Source: Malachius bipustulatus (lineage: Eukaryota > Arthropoda > Insecta > Coleoptera > Melyridae). From it: DNA of 64,000 nt. This document shows, one piece after another, positions 1-13,700 of the stretch (within the stretch, counting starts at the first letter, position 1; every line of letters begins with the position of its first letter). Position numbers and translations under genes: made by a program. The notes beneath the pieces were generated by a model. That model did not search any database. It worked only from the letters and a program-made list of their open reading frames with translations, and was not told where the DNA came from. The DNA lies in NCBI GenBank assembly GCA_910589415.1, contig OU342635.1:36420929-36484928 (forward strand), read 5' to 3'.

Positions 1-58
1 TATTTTACCACAAAGTACTGATAATTTATTCTTCACTTTATTCAATTAATTTTTTCAG

Positions 59-225
59 GTTGTTAAACAATCATTGGGCTTTAGAGCAAGCGAAATTAAA
101 TGTAGAGAGATATTACCCAGTAGTTGGTTTACTAGAACACCTCAATGATTCTTTAAAGGTTTTACAACACCAATTACCATTCTTTTTTAAAGGCGTGGAA
201 GATCTTTATAAAGGCCAGCTACTCA
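59..225 (+). CDS. UST/pipe-like penultimate exon
   Basis: The acceptor TTTTTTCAG ends at 58 and the donor GTAAGT starts at 226. The exon enters with one base of a split codon and leaves with one base (A), so the last codon is completed by AA from the next exon to give lysine. It encodes the VVGLLE and FFFKGVEDLY segment. Confidence 0.85.
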
Positions 226-3200
226 GTAAGTATATCTATCTTTAGTAAGATCGTAGAATATTTTCATGCATTATTATGTCAATGCGAGCCAGTTTCGCGT
301 AAGTTTAGAATAGCCACCACTTTTTTTCTGATAATTATAATATTAAAGAACCTAGTACGTAGGTACTATTGTAGGTACCTAAATAAGAGTAATTTCATGC
401 ATTAATTCCGGTAAGGTCAAGCTTTAATTTAAGAAACTCAATGTTAATTTTCTACAGAGATTCAAAAAATAATGTAAGTTTGGTTGATCTGTGACATTTA
501 TAGTAATTTCCTAAAATTGCAGAAATTCTGATCAATTAAACCATTTAAAAGTCCTTATTGTATGTGTGCCGACAATTACATCTGGGAGTACTTAGTTGAA
601 AAAAAAAAAAAATAAAACCACTTAGATCGGTTATAATTAAAAGTACGGAGGTGAGGTAACCAAACAATGCCAAATGTACAGTAGTTTATCAAAAAATTAG
701 GACCTCAAAAAATTATTATACAATTTTTCCTAAGCATATTTTTAGCTCCCCGATCAAGTTTACTTATAAGTAGAATTGAGTATCCAGCTTACGAGTCTTT
801 TGTATATTTACATGTATATTATATTACACAAGCAGACAAAGGTTAATTTATGTAATTTACAAGATTTCATTTCGGTATATCTACCTACTTATCTGTTGTT
901 ATCAAATTCACATAACTTCAAGATTTCATGTGTGAAAACAAGCGACTGTAAACAATTAACACGCCCATAGAGATGAATTTATTTGCGATTATTTTCGCTT
1001 TGTGGCCTTACTTTTCTGCAATTATTTTATCAGAACACCAAAAACACCTTAGTAGAGAAGATAATTTTTCCAGAGTGTGGGTTCCAAGAAGTAGGTGTTT
1101 AAGTTAAATAAATTTTTGTCAAATTCCGGAGACCCTGACCGAAAAAGCAAGCCTCAATAATTTTGGGAAAAGTTTCCAATTTGCTCGTGAAAAGCAACCC
1201 ATGGTTTACCATACCACGAGAATTACGAAGCAGATATATTTTTTGTTCAAATTTTTGAAATTGCTTATTAAGAAAGCTAGGTGGTTATAAAAAATCGAGG
1301 TGGTTAGAAAATATCGCTTTTTCTAAATGTTTTTTGATACCGTGACAACCTTATTAAATAGAATGACGTAACTACTTTCTCCGAATTGTGAGGACTTAAC
1401 TGACGAACGAAATTCTCTCAACTCAAAATCGCAATTCCAAACAAACATTTGCCGACCTCCCGATTTTTCAATTCAATTTCGTAGAAAAAGTAAGTGTAAC
1501 TTTATAGCCCAACATGATATTTTGCCATAAACAGGACGGATCATCTTTTCAGAGACTAAATTTTCTTCGATTCTTAAGACATTAATTTTTAAGCAGAATC
1601 TCAAAGCCAAAAAGCTTCAAGTTCAATTCTTTTTTTGTGGAATTCCTAATGAAAACTTACTATTCAAGAGAGCAAAACCAAGGGAACTCCGAATAAAAAA
1701 TTTGTTCCTTGGTGAGCTTTTTCCTAAAAATCCGTTCCTTATCACGCCACAGAATCAAGTTTTAGGCCTATAAAGGCCATGTTTTTTAAATGGAGATTCC
1801 TTGAGAACGTTTTTTTTAGCGTAAACTGATTTGTGCAGTTAAAATGCGATTTGCCTTACCAGTGAACCAATTTTTGTACCAAAATTCTACCCAACTATTT
1901 TAACAAGGACTCAAAAATATTTACTGCCCATTTCCATGCACTGTTGCCACCAGGTTATTTAAATTTAGGTAATAAAATTTATGGCCTGATTAATATCGAT
2001 TTTGTATCAGTTCAGTTATAGACCAGATCTAGCTCTCCAAAATTTCTTTCCAATCACCTTTTGACAGTGTTTTCGAACCGTGATTTGCTGTGCAATCGTC
2101 ATTCCTTATTGGCAACGAAAAATATAAAATAATTCTCTATTCAGAGTATTAAATAAATAGCAATTGCGCATTTACTTCGACTGCTTGTTCAATAACAAGA
2201 TTCAATAACGGGAAACAAGAAAAATGCATGCACAGAAAACCAGTTTCCAAATTTGCTCAAAGTCATCAGTCTCAAAGAAGTCACATTATGGAGGTGTACT
2301 TTGAGATATTTTTCTTGTGAGCAGAATGTGAGAAACTCAGAAGCCGTATGACTCATATTTTTCAGTTTCTCTTTCCCTTCATCGCCAGTTTTATAATTAA
2401 AAATTTTTTTTTTCCCCTAAATACAAGTCTTAAATTTCGTGTTCGTGCTATTATCATAGAACTCAACAACTACAAGCCACTGAGGTTACCTTTAAATATT
2501 TGGTGACGATATTAGTGACTCTCTAAATAATTTTAAGATACACCACTGGACAGTGTTGTTTCATTAGAAATTTTAATTAGAATTTAGAATTTAATTAATT
2601 AGAAATTAGACATTTCAATGAGAAATTCTAAAATTGCAATTATTATTGGCTTCCCTATACAATACAGGGTGTTCCTAAATACCAGATACATAATATGATA
2701 GGAGGTAATTCTTTAGCTTATTTCATTCATAAAAGTTCATATAAACATAGGTCCTCAATAATTGCTTCGTTACCGATCTACAGGGTGTTGAAATTTGAAG
2801 ATTTTTTTTATTTATAAGCTCCGTGGGCTTATTCAAACTTTAGTCACACAGTCAGTCACATAGGGTCATCTACGCTTTAATTATTACCACAGGCAGTGCC
2901 GAAAAAACTGTCAAAATTAATAGAAATGATAAATTATCCAAAAAAGCCAGAGCCTGTTTTACCATTTAAAAAATTTGAATTTCGTGCAACAAATTAGAAG
3001 AAATTGTTTCTTTCCTTTCTTGATAAAGTTGCAGATGCAAAAAAACAAAAAAGTATAGGAGATCAAAAAGTTACTAAATAAAATAGAAAATTCACATTGT
3101 ATTTTAGAATCTACCAGCGGCGCATCGCAAAAAAGTTCAGGGGATAATTGGGGGCGAACTGGGAAAAATTCAGGGAAAAAAACTCCTTGAAAATTCTCAC

Positions 3201-4048
3201 AACCATTTGTCTTCCCTAATGATGTAAGTCCTACAGTGTAAACTATATTTCCAATTTGAGCTAAATATCTCAAAAATTGCAGGAGTTATAAAGAAAAATT
3301 GATTTTTTTTTACAAACAATTACCTCGTTTCATATGTACCTACCTGGTATTTAGGAACAGCCTTTATTTTTGTTAAATTTAAATTAAAAGGTTAAACCCT
3401 TTAATGTTAAATTAATACTTTAAGATTGCAAAGCTGCTTCTGTTCCTGTAACATTTTAGGTTTGTTGACAATCATTTTCAAGAAAAACAGGAAAAAGTTT
3501 GCATTATGTGACGTGATTTGCATTGTTATTTGCAATAATTTTAAGACACCGTCACAAATTGAAATCTATTTCTCGATTTTCTCATAAACGGATTTATAGG
3601 CTTAAAATGCAGCTATAGCAACAGAATCCGCTTTACAACCTTAACAAAGTATTAACAAAGTTTAACATTTCTCTCTAAAACATATAGGGAAGCCAATATT
3701 TGGAATTTTAGAATTACCCATTGAAATCCTTATGCCAAACGCACCACCCAGTATAAAAATTAAAAATCTTGTCAGGTTAGAGTTAGAACTTGTTTTATAA
3801 AATAACTTCCATTACTTCAAGAAACTTGTAGTTTGTCTAATTGTAAATGTTGAGGCACGATGTTTTTTCAATTTGAATTGCTAATAATACATTTTTACAT
3901 TTTAGAAGCATACAATGATAACAAGAAAAAGCAGATAACCAAGGATGAAAGGGTAGAAAATCAGCTGAAAATTACCTTGGTGAAAGAATTAGAATTTTAT
4001 GAATGGTTGAAGCAGAGACTAAATGGGCAAATATTGTCCACGACTTGA
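59..4048 (+). CDS. Uronyl/heparan 2-O-sulfotransferase (UST/pipe-like), last two exons, partial
   Basis: 3' end of a Golgi sulfotransferase gene; coding exons are 59-225 and 3906-4048, joined across a 3.7-kb GT-AG intron, and the 5' part is outside the window. The first exon encodes ALEQAKLNVERYYPVVGLLE followed by a stretch ending FFFKGVEDLYKG; in the family this is the conserved segment where a helix (AL..AK.NV...) leads to VVG(L/I)LE and a (F/Y)FKG motif. The last exon is a basic, charged tail with LEFYEWLKQRL, matching the E(F/L)Y...K helix near the C-terminus of 2-O-sulfotransferases. These enzymes move sulfate from PAPS to the 2-OH of uronic acid in glycosaminoglycans; the PAPS-binding N-terminal half is not in the window. 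The wording fits UST/pipe better than HS2ST, but that choice is inference. The next gene, OLA1, converges on it from the - strand. Confidence 0.82.
226..2607 (+). other. Sulfotransferase intron, unique AT-rich DNA
   Basis: Left part of the 3.7-kb intron. I see no coding region, RNA gene or clear repeat here. There are several copies of a GTAGGTAC-type short motif (for example around 356-382) and simple A runs near 600. Confidence 0.5.
2608..3730. mobile_element. Nested inverted-repeat element in sulfotransferase intron
   Basis: Two layers of inverted repeats. Outer arms: 2608-2659 (ending TTGGCTTCCCTATA) and 3683-3730 (beginning TATAGGGAAGCCAA). Inner element: 2663-3366, whose left end TACAGGGTGTTCCTAAATAC is mirrored on the right by GGTATTTAGGAACAGCC. 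A further ACAGGGTGTT end lies at about 2781. There is no transposase, so it is a non-autonomous (MITE-like) insertion. Confidence 0.75.
3906..4048 (+). CDS. UST/pipe-like terminal exon
   Basis: The acceptor is TTTTTACATTTTAG, ending at 3905. The reading frame matches the split codon left by the exon at 225 and runs 46 residues to TGA at 4046-4048. The tail is lysine- and glutamate-rich and includes LVKELEFYEWLKQRL. Confidence 0.82.
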
Positions 4049-4055
4049 AAAAAAA

Positions 4056-4061
4056 AATAAA
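4056..4061 (+). terminator. Possible proximal poly(A) signal of the sulfotransferase
   Basis: AATAAA eight bases after the stop codon, inside an A-rich run. It may be too close to the stop to be the main signal; a second AATAAA lies at 4303. Confidence 0.35.
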
Positions 4062-4302
4062 GCTCCAAAAACCTCAATAACTGCTGCAACCTTTTACTGC
4101 AAGATGGAAAATACGACAGAGATGAAAAAGTGAAGATTAGAAGAAAAATGAAGATTGTAAAGAGAATATGAACATAATTGATTCAGTGTCTAAAAACCCG
4201 GTATTAGTAAAGAACTACTTATAAAATCTTTTTTTTTTTGTTATTAATATAAATACAAAGATCAGTAACAGTACCGGTTATTTAGACATAATTGAAAAAA
4301 AA

Positions 4303-4308
4303 AATAAA
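4303..4308 (+). terminator. Likely poly(A) signal of the sulfotransferase
   Basis: AATAAA about 255 bp past the stop, facing the OLA1 poly(A) signal on the other strand. Confidence 0.5.
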
Positions 4309-4333
4309 CAAATACAATTATTGTGTTAAAACA

Positions 4334-4339
4334 TTTATT
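4334..4339 (-). terminator. OLA1: Poly(A) signal of OLA1
   Basis: AATAAA on the - strand (TTTATT on +), about 160 nt past the OLA1 stop. It gives a short 3' UTR and places both convergent transcript ends within a few tens of bases. Confidence 0.6.
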
Positions 4340-4496
4340 CAAATGTTCCTTCCTCAAGCTTATTTTACAGTGTTAAAAAATCAATAATCCTTCAGGGGTA
4401 GATAGGTACATAAATAACTCAACAACACATGCTTGTATAAAAGAATATCATGTTGGCGTACATGAGAACCATGAGGCACACGCCCATCTGTAACAA

Positions 4497-4730
4497 TCAT
4501 TTCTTCTTAGCGTCCTTAAGACCGGCGCCGGCGTTGAACTTGAAGAAGATTATGTCACCGTCTTCCACCACGTAGTTACGCCCCTGCTGCCTGTACTTTC
4601 CGGCGGCCTTGCAGGCGGCTTCGGTGCCCTCTTGTTTGAAGTCGTTGAACTTCATCACTTCCGCCATAATGAATCCTTTCTCGAAGTCGGTATGGATGCG
4701 ACCTGCTGCCTGAGGAGCTTTCGTACCTTT
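4497..4730 (-). CDS. OLA1: OLA1 exon 10 (terminal)
   Basis: Acceptor CATTGCAG ends at 4731. It encodes [20 protein letters not shown] through [16 protein letters not shown] and a lysine tail (DAKKK), with TGA at 4499-4497. GC content is clearly higher than in the flanking introns. Confidence 0.96.
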   Translation of the reverse strand, partial: KGTKAPQAAGRIHTDFEKGFIMAEVMKFNDFKQEGTEAACKAAGKYRQQGRNYVVEDGDIIFFKFNAGAGLKDAKKK

Positions 4731-7700
4731 CTGCAATGAGAGTTTAGTGAATTATCTGGTCGATAGATGGCGCTACATGGTCAGGAGTATTATAAATTTA
4801 AAAGTAAAAAAGGAATATTGAATATTGTGTTTGTTGGTAGAATTGTTTATAAATTTTACTTCCAGAATTAAAAATGTTTGAGATAAACAACTTATCAAAT
4901 TCCTTCAAATTTTGATTTTGAAACAATCAATTTATGGTACTTTTTTATTCATAGGTATTGTGTTTAATAAATTCATTTGGCAATGTCATCAGCCTTATTG
5001 TCCTTATTTTTAAGAAGGGAATAATTTTGTAATACAATTAATAGTTGCTTGAAATTAAAATGTAGAAATGCTTTATAAATTATTGGAAGCCTTCAAGAAA
5101 ACTGTGTAAAAAAAATTCTAATTTACTGTTATACTAAGTGGGTAGATATCTATAATACTATCTTTACTTTACTATTTTCAAAAATATATAATAATACGTT
5201 ACAATATTTTAAAATACCTACCACTGAATTTCTAAAAAAAAAAAGTTTCAAGGTAAGACAAAGTTCCTAAGCCGTCCATTATCTGTTGTATAATGTATAT
5301 TTTATCTTATACAGTGTGTTTCAGCGAAATAGGTCCAAATTTGAAGAGTCCTCTCATAACAAAAAAAAAAGTTGAAAAATTTCAGCTTAAAAAAGGTCGT
5401 TTAAAAAATATAGGCTGTTAATTTAAAAAATATATAACACATTTGTTTATAACTCGTGTATACAGGGTGATCAGTAGCTCGCGTACCTACTCCGAATACA
5501 GGGCGATATAGAGCCCATTAAAATTAAGGATATTCTGCAAAAAAAAATTGAATCCATCGGTTGGTTTTCAAGTCACAGAGTTTCCCTCATCCGAGTTTAA
5601 GGGGAATTTTTTCAACAACCGTAATAAAAATTAATGAAAAATTTAGGTTACTGTAATGTCTGGAACGGATACCATATAATTCATCAATTTTTTTCCACAA
5701 AACCTCTTTACAGAGGAATTGAGAATGTTGTAAATTGATACCATACCTAAATCTGAACGAAATTTGAAGTTCGGCAACCGCCTAAACTCAACTGAGAATA
5801 TAAAATATTCAAATGCCTTCGTTGCTATGGAAATGAAAATAATAACAATACCATCTAACCCGAACTTATTCACCTGTTCAGTGTAGTGTTGCCACCTTTT
5901 TTTTACAAAAATGGTCATATCTTTGGAAGAAAAGAACTTACAACACTGCAGTAAGAAAATTTACCACTTTTAAAAAGTGAAATTTATCGTAGCACGCTCC
6001 GAGTGCGCGAGTTACTGATCACCCTGTATAAATTTAGACCAATTTTGATGAAACTTGCCATGAACAATAATAAGCAAACAAAGCTCTTTAATTTGGCTAC
6101 TTCAAGTTTTGTAGGTGCCTTCCAGTGGTGTAGATATTCAGGGTTGGATCCACTTTTCCCTTTCTATCTTTTACGTCACTGACTTTTTTGCAATTGCAAA
6201 ACCATTATACAATTGCCCGTGCATTTTTGAACAAAAAAGTATTCCTTAGTTTTTTATATGGCGCTGCGTTTTTGAGATATTTTTCCTCAGATATTTTTTT
6301 ATGAAATCTAATTTTGCAATGTAAATGGCCCAACAATACCTGAGAAAGCTTCAAATATCTCAAAAACGTTGCGCCGTATGAAAAAAGTTCAAATTTACTT
6401 TTTTGTTCTAAAATGCATTGGCATAGGTATTAAATACAAATTTTTTAATTGCAAAAAAAGGCAGTGGCGTAAAAGGGGGCGAGGGAAAAGAGGTTCCAAC
6501 CCTGAATATCTACGCCACTGGGAAACGCTTACAAAACATGAAATAGCCACATTAGAGATCTTAGTTTGTTTAATGTTCAAGCCGAGTTTTATCAAAATCG
6601 GATTAAATTTACACGAGTTATAACCAAAAACGCTTATTTTTTTAATTTTGACTATTAAACAAAAACTTGAGATGAACTACCTCTTTAACTGTGGCCCTTT
6701 ATCACTGAAACATCCTGTATACCGACGGGTGCACCATTTTATATGAAGACATTGGAGTATATCCAAAGCTACGCCTTCGATCAAAAAAAGTTAGTTATGC
6801 AAGTTGTTCGTCTGAAAGGGGGACATTCAATCACACCAAACTCGACCATAGACCCCCTAGGGGTGGGGGGCAGCGACTTTGCAATCTTAAATGAGAACCC
6901 ACCTTTTTTATTGATACATTCGGATTTTGCTGGTGAAAACACTTGGGAAATTGCTCCCCCTTTCCCTCCATGCAGGTGTTGTGAAAGGGGGGGGGGGTGA
7001 GGTAAATTTGAAATTTTGGTTAGGGACTCATTTTTTATTGCAGATTCGAATTTTGTGGCTATTTAATATCTATTTAATTTAAATATTTTAATTTAAATAG
7101 AAAATACTTTGAAAAAATGTTTAGAAATACGAAAAGTCCCATAAAAATCCCATTAAAAATCATTTTTAGCTGAAAAAGATTTTAATTATGTATGTACTAA
7201 CAAATTAAAATATGTAGTATTTTTGGACAGATTTTCATAATTTTCGCTTTACATCTTCTACAAGACCGCTACCGGCGGTTACCGGAAAGATGAACCACAC
7301 TTTGTACCTAAGTATTTTCCATTAAAATAAAATTTTTCCTTTATAATTATTTTTTGAGAAATATAATTGAAAATATAACTTTCTTCTGAATAGGTACCTC
7401 AAAAATATGCATAATAAAATCAGTAAAGCGGACTACTGCACCACATGACGACGTTCTTCCACCTCAATTTTATTGAATTTTAAGAAAACGAAATTAATTT
7501 TCTCAAAATACATTAAATTTCCTCAAGCGGTTGATAAAATTTAGGCGCAGAAATGTGAAAACTATAATCAAACACAAGGAAATGAATTACCCAATAACAT
7601 TGCCGAATGTCGAATGAAATTTTGCTTTTAAAAACATATTCGATGCAAAAATATTGTATTTCTTTCTTTATTTATTTTTTCCATATATTGAATATTCAGT

Positions 7701-10700
7701 AATAATTATAGTATGTACTAATAAGTATTATATTAACGATTATTGCAAGAAATAACACTGTGGAGTCCTCTATATGAGAACTTTAGTCAAGAGATGGAGC
7801 CACATGTTTATTTTTTACAATAATGATTCATAATTATTCTATTCATCTTTTTACATTTCCTAAAAAATATTAATTTTCTCATCAGTATGGGAAAATCTGA
7901 TAAATCCAATCAAAAATTTTCAAGAATTATAATAAAAAAAGTTAATGAATCAATTTCTTGACTAACTTGCATTTATTGTAGGTGGATTCTTGGATTATAA
8001 TTATATATTTTTTATTTTCGCTTTATTATCCCTTTTCAATTCCATAAATAACTTTACAAAATCCACTGCATTATACCTACCTATACAAGATGTTAAAAAA
8101 AATTAAACCAAACAAAGGTGTTGTAAAAAAGCGAATAATTTTTTTTTACGTGATAAATACAATAAGTACCTACGCATGGTGCATCTATCTAGTTATAGAA
8201 AACCAACTGATAATGACAATAATTGACCGTAATCTTAAAATGACATAATTATGATTTTTGTAGAAACTAGAGAAACTGTTTTCATACAAAAAACTGTTCT
8301 TACCTAAATAGATTTACATTTTTTTTTATCTTGAAACGAAAACTAAGAGCAACTAAAGTGAAAGATTGAAAAATGATTCCAAAACAGAATACTATACTAA
8401 ACGAATTCGAAGAATTTTTTTCGAAAGTAAAAAAATTGCTAATTTTCAATACGTGAATTTTATGGAGACAGTTGATTTTTAACGATCTTGACCAATTACA
8501 AGTAATCCACAGTAATACACAGGTATTGAAAAAGTCTCGGTACACTTCAATGTATCCTTGAATTATGAGTTTTGAAAAAAAATTAAAAACAAGTCAATTT
8601 TATAATTGAATTTACTTTTGATGTAAAAAAAAATTCAGGGTGTTCCTTGGCTCAGTAATAATGATATTGTTTATTTTTTCACATAGGACACATAGTATAT
8701 TATTGCATTTTCATATTTCCTGAGAAAATACAATAAGAATGGTTTTTACAGTTTAGTAAAAAATGAGAAGTTTATGAGTTATAAAGAAATGAAAAACGTT
8801 ATTTTCAATTTTCAAAGTTCAAAACATTAACACAATAAAACATTAAAAAAGGCTCAAGATATCGGAACACGGTTTTATGTACCTACAATCCTATGATGTG
8901 CCTACTTGAAATTTTTATGTAAGGTGGCGAAAATTATCAGATTTTCCATCACCTTGAATGAAAATTTTATTAACATCATAGGATAGTACATAAAAAGTAA
9001 AAATAGGGACATGTAATACGTTTTCTGATACCTCGCCGTTTTTAATGTAAAAACTTGAAATTGAAAATAGCGTTTTTCATTTGTTTATAACGCATAAACC
9101 ACTAATTTTAAACTGAAACTATAAATATCACCCTTATTTCATTTTCTAAAGAAATATGAAAGTACAATAAAATAAAATACGAGGTGTCCTATTAAAAAAA
9201 ATAAAAAAAATAGACAATGTCATCATTACTGAGCCAGGGAACATCCTGTATAATTTTTTTTTAGATCAATATAAAGTAAATTAAATTATAAAATTGACCT
9301 TTTTTAAATTTTTTCAAAACTAATATTTTAAGGATTTATTGAACGGTACAGAGACTTTTTCAACACTGTATATAACACTTTATGGCCATAAATAAATGAA
9401 AGAAAGCACAAAAATACTGCGGAGTCAGCTTGATCGTAACCAGCTCCGCATGACTTGGAATTTAAAACGAAATCGCTTGAAAATTCCCAGCAACTCCATT
9501 TTTCAGTCTAGTAGACATTCTTATGCAAATTACGGGGACAATTTTAGGGTAAAGGGCAATTTGGTTAGTTTACTTTGCCAGTCGAGTTAATGGCCCTTTT
9601 ATATTCACTTGTCGCATATTCTTGAGCTTTTAGGCAGCCATATTTAATGCACTGCCCGTCTTTTACATTCTAAACGCGCATCGGGATAACGATTAACGGA
9701 CAAAAAAAATTGCCAGAAAGACTTACCTGTATCGTCCAGGCTTTCACTTCGTCAGGACCAGCTGTGAAAAAGTACTCCAGCTGGAGGGACTTGTAGCCTT
9801 GGACAATTATTTTATCTAAAGCACTGAAAAAAAATAGGAATCAGTGCTTTCTAATTCTTAGAAATTAATTAACTATATCATCTCAAGAACATTTTCTGGG
9901 ACACCTTTTAAAAGATTTGAAGAACCAATAAAAAGCGAAAGCCTATATAGTTACCTACGATATAGGAAAACAAAGTCAAGTTGATATTATGTGGAATGTA
10001 ATAATTTTAAGGGTTCAGTAGTTTAGTAGAAGAGATAATAATTTCCTCTTGATACCCATGTTAAAAACGATTTAAATTAAATCAACAAAAGCTGCCACTT
10101 AGAGATCATAAAACGAAACCATCATCCAGAAACCGTATAATCCAGTTTTTCATTAACTGCAACTTTTCTCAGACTCGAGAGGAACCATTGGACATCTAAT
10201 AGCGTTGTTTATGAGTCGAGATGGTTATGCTGATGGCACCACCCTTAATCAACGGCCCGGGTCTCTGGCAATACAATGAAAAAACATAATGACAATAATT
10301 GCGGCAACGTGGCTCGGACCTACGATCTTTAGTTTTTGTGAATGGCCCAGCGGACGAGATGACCACGGAAACCTGTCATTATGGCTCTTCACCGACAGAC
10401 GGACTTCACTACGCCGATGGATTTGTCATTTTCTAGTCATTCGAGCGGACTTAATGAAGGTAAAGATTACCTCCGGCAAATGATACCAGAATTTAATTCA
10501 AATTACAGACAACCACTATGATTGCTACGATTCAACGCGAGCTTTCAATAAACATTATTTTAAAGAACCTGTTCGGGTGGAAGGTAACGCACTGGAAAAG
10601 TAATAATTATACCCCAAATAAAATAAATACAGGGGTATCTTGATTCATTTATTTAGGATAGGTACCAATATACTACTAGGGGATGTTCTTTCTTGGTTAG

Positions 10701-13700
10701 ACAATAATTAGACATGTCTTTCCTTATTAGATTTTGAATTATTGTTAGATCCAGGTGAAAGCGGATACTTTTTTTTACCAGGAGGAAGCTTTTTGGGAAG
10801 GTAACGAAATCTAAATTCAGGGCGATGATCTTTCCTTGGTGGATGATAATTGGTGGTTTTGAGATATTATTATTTTTTGAGATCGTTTGTGAACACCACA
10901 TACAATAAAGCGTTTGTGAGAAAACTGTCTCTTTGAAAACAAAGAAAACACTCTTTGACGAAAAAAAAAATGTGACGAGGTTTTGTGACAAGTTTTTTAA
11001 TAGCGGGTGAAATAACATACATATACGGTCGAGCAACTAAGAGAAATAAATAGCCAGTTTTGCTAAAAATGTCTTCATGTCTCCCAATTACCCGAATCGA
11101 TTATTATTATTATAATTTTAGAGCTCAAGACATGCTATCAGGCAAATTTTAATCATATTCTTATTAACACTTAATTGTAAAAACAGTATAAAACTCCACC
11201 CATATCTATGAACTCTAAAATCTTGTGAATTATTTTCACGGAAGAAGCAAAGTAGAGCTTATTAATGAAATAATGTTAATTGCTATGATAATGTAATTAA
11301 AAACATTTTTCATAACATTCTTCTATAATTAGGTGGATTTCATATTCATATTCCCACAGACACCACAATCCTCTCCTAGGCCCAGAAAAAGTATAACGAA
11401 TAACATCTTTAATAAAAATGAAGGATATGAATCAGATTTTAATGATCGTCGATTCTGAATAAAACTGCAGGTGTCTTCGACAACAATAAAAACCACAACA
11501 ATTACACAAGAAACAACAATGAACCGTTTAAGTAAAAATTTTCGTGGCGTGAAACATACTTTAATAAAGCGCTATTAACTTCGTATTTAGCAGGCTATTA
11601 TGGCCTATTAATTTTGTACCCACGTCTGAAAGGAACGACACAGCCCCAAGCGAAACGCACTCGAGAAAAAATAATAGTGACAGTTTTCTAAAATCAATCC
11701 GTTCAGACTTACCTGGTCGTGTTATTATCTTCCAAGAACTTCTTCCTTAGGGCCGGGTCGGAGTATTCTTCTTGTAACTTCTGCTCGAATATGCCAGAGA
11801 AAGGTATCAGAAGAGATCCGGGATCGTTCAAGTCAATCCATTCTTTGATCTTGATTAACCTGTTCGAAAAAAATATCAAGAAAATAATGACACGATTTTT
11901 TATTAATTGAAATAAAGCCATCTAGGCCTATAATGAATAAAATTAATAACCTCTTGATCTCTCTTAATCGACAGAAAATAATTGAAATGGGCATTCAATT
12001 TTAATTATTGTATGTATTAAGTAGTATTTCTGATATAACATTTTTCATTTCAACAAAAAATCATTTTAAGACGTCACGAAGGTTTCATAATTACACGCAC
12101 CTATTACATAAAAATTTCCAAAATATGCCCTTTTCATTTATTTAGGTGGTAAAAATCTTCAAAATGAATTTTTGTTGCAGGTAGGTACTTCTTTCTTGGT
12201 TTCATTTTTATCAAGAGAATTTAAATTCGAAAAGTTGAACACTCTAAAATACCAGCGTATAAAAAAATAAATAAACCGACCGTCGAATATTCCTCCTCTT
12301 AATTTCCCAAAGCTGTGCAACATTATAATTAAAATCAGGGATGTCGCACCTCTACAAGGATCTTAGAATTCCTTTCTCGCGCAAGAATAAGCCCACGTTT
12401 AATAATTCACAGCTTCGACCGCTGACACTTTATTCATAATTCAAAAATGCGCTTGAAGTGAACCGGCCACGTCTATTATAATATGAGTACTAAAAATGTA
12501 CATCAATTCACCTCATCAAACATTGAAGACGGGAGAATGATATGCATTGAAAATAATCTTAAATTCCGAATAAAGAAAACGGTCAAATATTCATGTCGCA
12601 AGACAATGGGAACACCGAAAACCACTGGTACACGTAGACCCTTAAATAATTCAGTAAGTCTTAAAAAAGGCACAATCATGTGGTATAGATAGATTATAGC
12701 TGCAAGTATAATTATTTGTTATGGAAGAAAATACACGGTATAATAACGCCATAATTTTTTTCTTAATTGCTGTAATATTAATGAGAGATCTGTAACAACA
12801 AATTAGTGTAAAATATGCATTTATTAATTGGTAGGTATTTCATGTAATACGCTCTATTATACGCTCTTTAAATTAACTCTCTCTATCGAGGATTATATAA
12901 ATATTCAAAATACAAGGCGTTGTCTATCTATACACTCTCTACAGCAATAATTCTTCTTCCAATTTTTTAAAGCCTTGCTTATCAGTCATGATTAAAAAAT
13001 TAGCTCGCAAGACGTTGGGCGGCTGATTAAGCAATTTTCATTCTTAATATGGCAGCTTGATTCGTGTGTTTCAACTCGACTTAGACAACGATAAAGGACA
13101 GGTAGATCTCAAGACATACGGGTTTTTATTTAAAGTTTTTGGATTTGGGCCCTCTGTACCTACTGCAATATCAGGACATACTGACAGTTACAATTTTATT
13201 CAAAAAAAGGTTTCAATGAAAAAAAAATCAAAAGGTTGCAATAATGATTGTAATGACGTGTAGAAAAAAAAAGTGAATGACAAACTGAAAAGCCACATCA
13301 AATTCAACAATGAATTATGTCTGCGCAATCAAACTGACTTTACGGGTCGGTCCTTTTCATCCTATCCATTTATTGGGAAACGCGACATCCAGACATGTTC
13401 GGACCTTCCTCCTAAAATGACAAGGAGCTCCATCATGCTGGAACCACATTCTCCTCCTAAATTCTATAGGTTCAACAGTTCTGTCAGATGATTGGTAAGG
13501 AAGTTACAGCAGGTAAGTCCGTCGAAGCGATTCGGTAAAAGAAATGGGCCAATCAGTTGATGATTTACTAATTACTATTCCCATCCAAATAAGTATTTAT
13601 TAAAAATCGCTGCTGGTAGCTCCCAACATGTTTGGGATGAGGATTACCTTTGGCGTTGCGATTATCAAAAACTCCCTTTCTGGGAAAAGTCCCTTCATCA

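Noticed and set aside
6369..6623. Overlapping + and - frames of 84 and 66 aa
   Set aside because: Located within the CCAGTGG hairpin element; repeat DNA without a motif.
10653..11036. 127-aa frame on - strand in OLA1 intron 8
   Set aside because: Composition is Lys/Phe/Ile-rich from AT-rich DNA; no family feature and no splice context.
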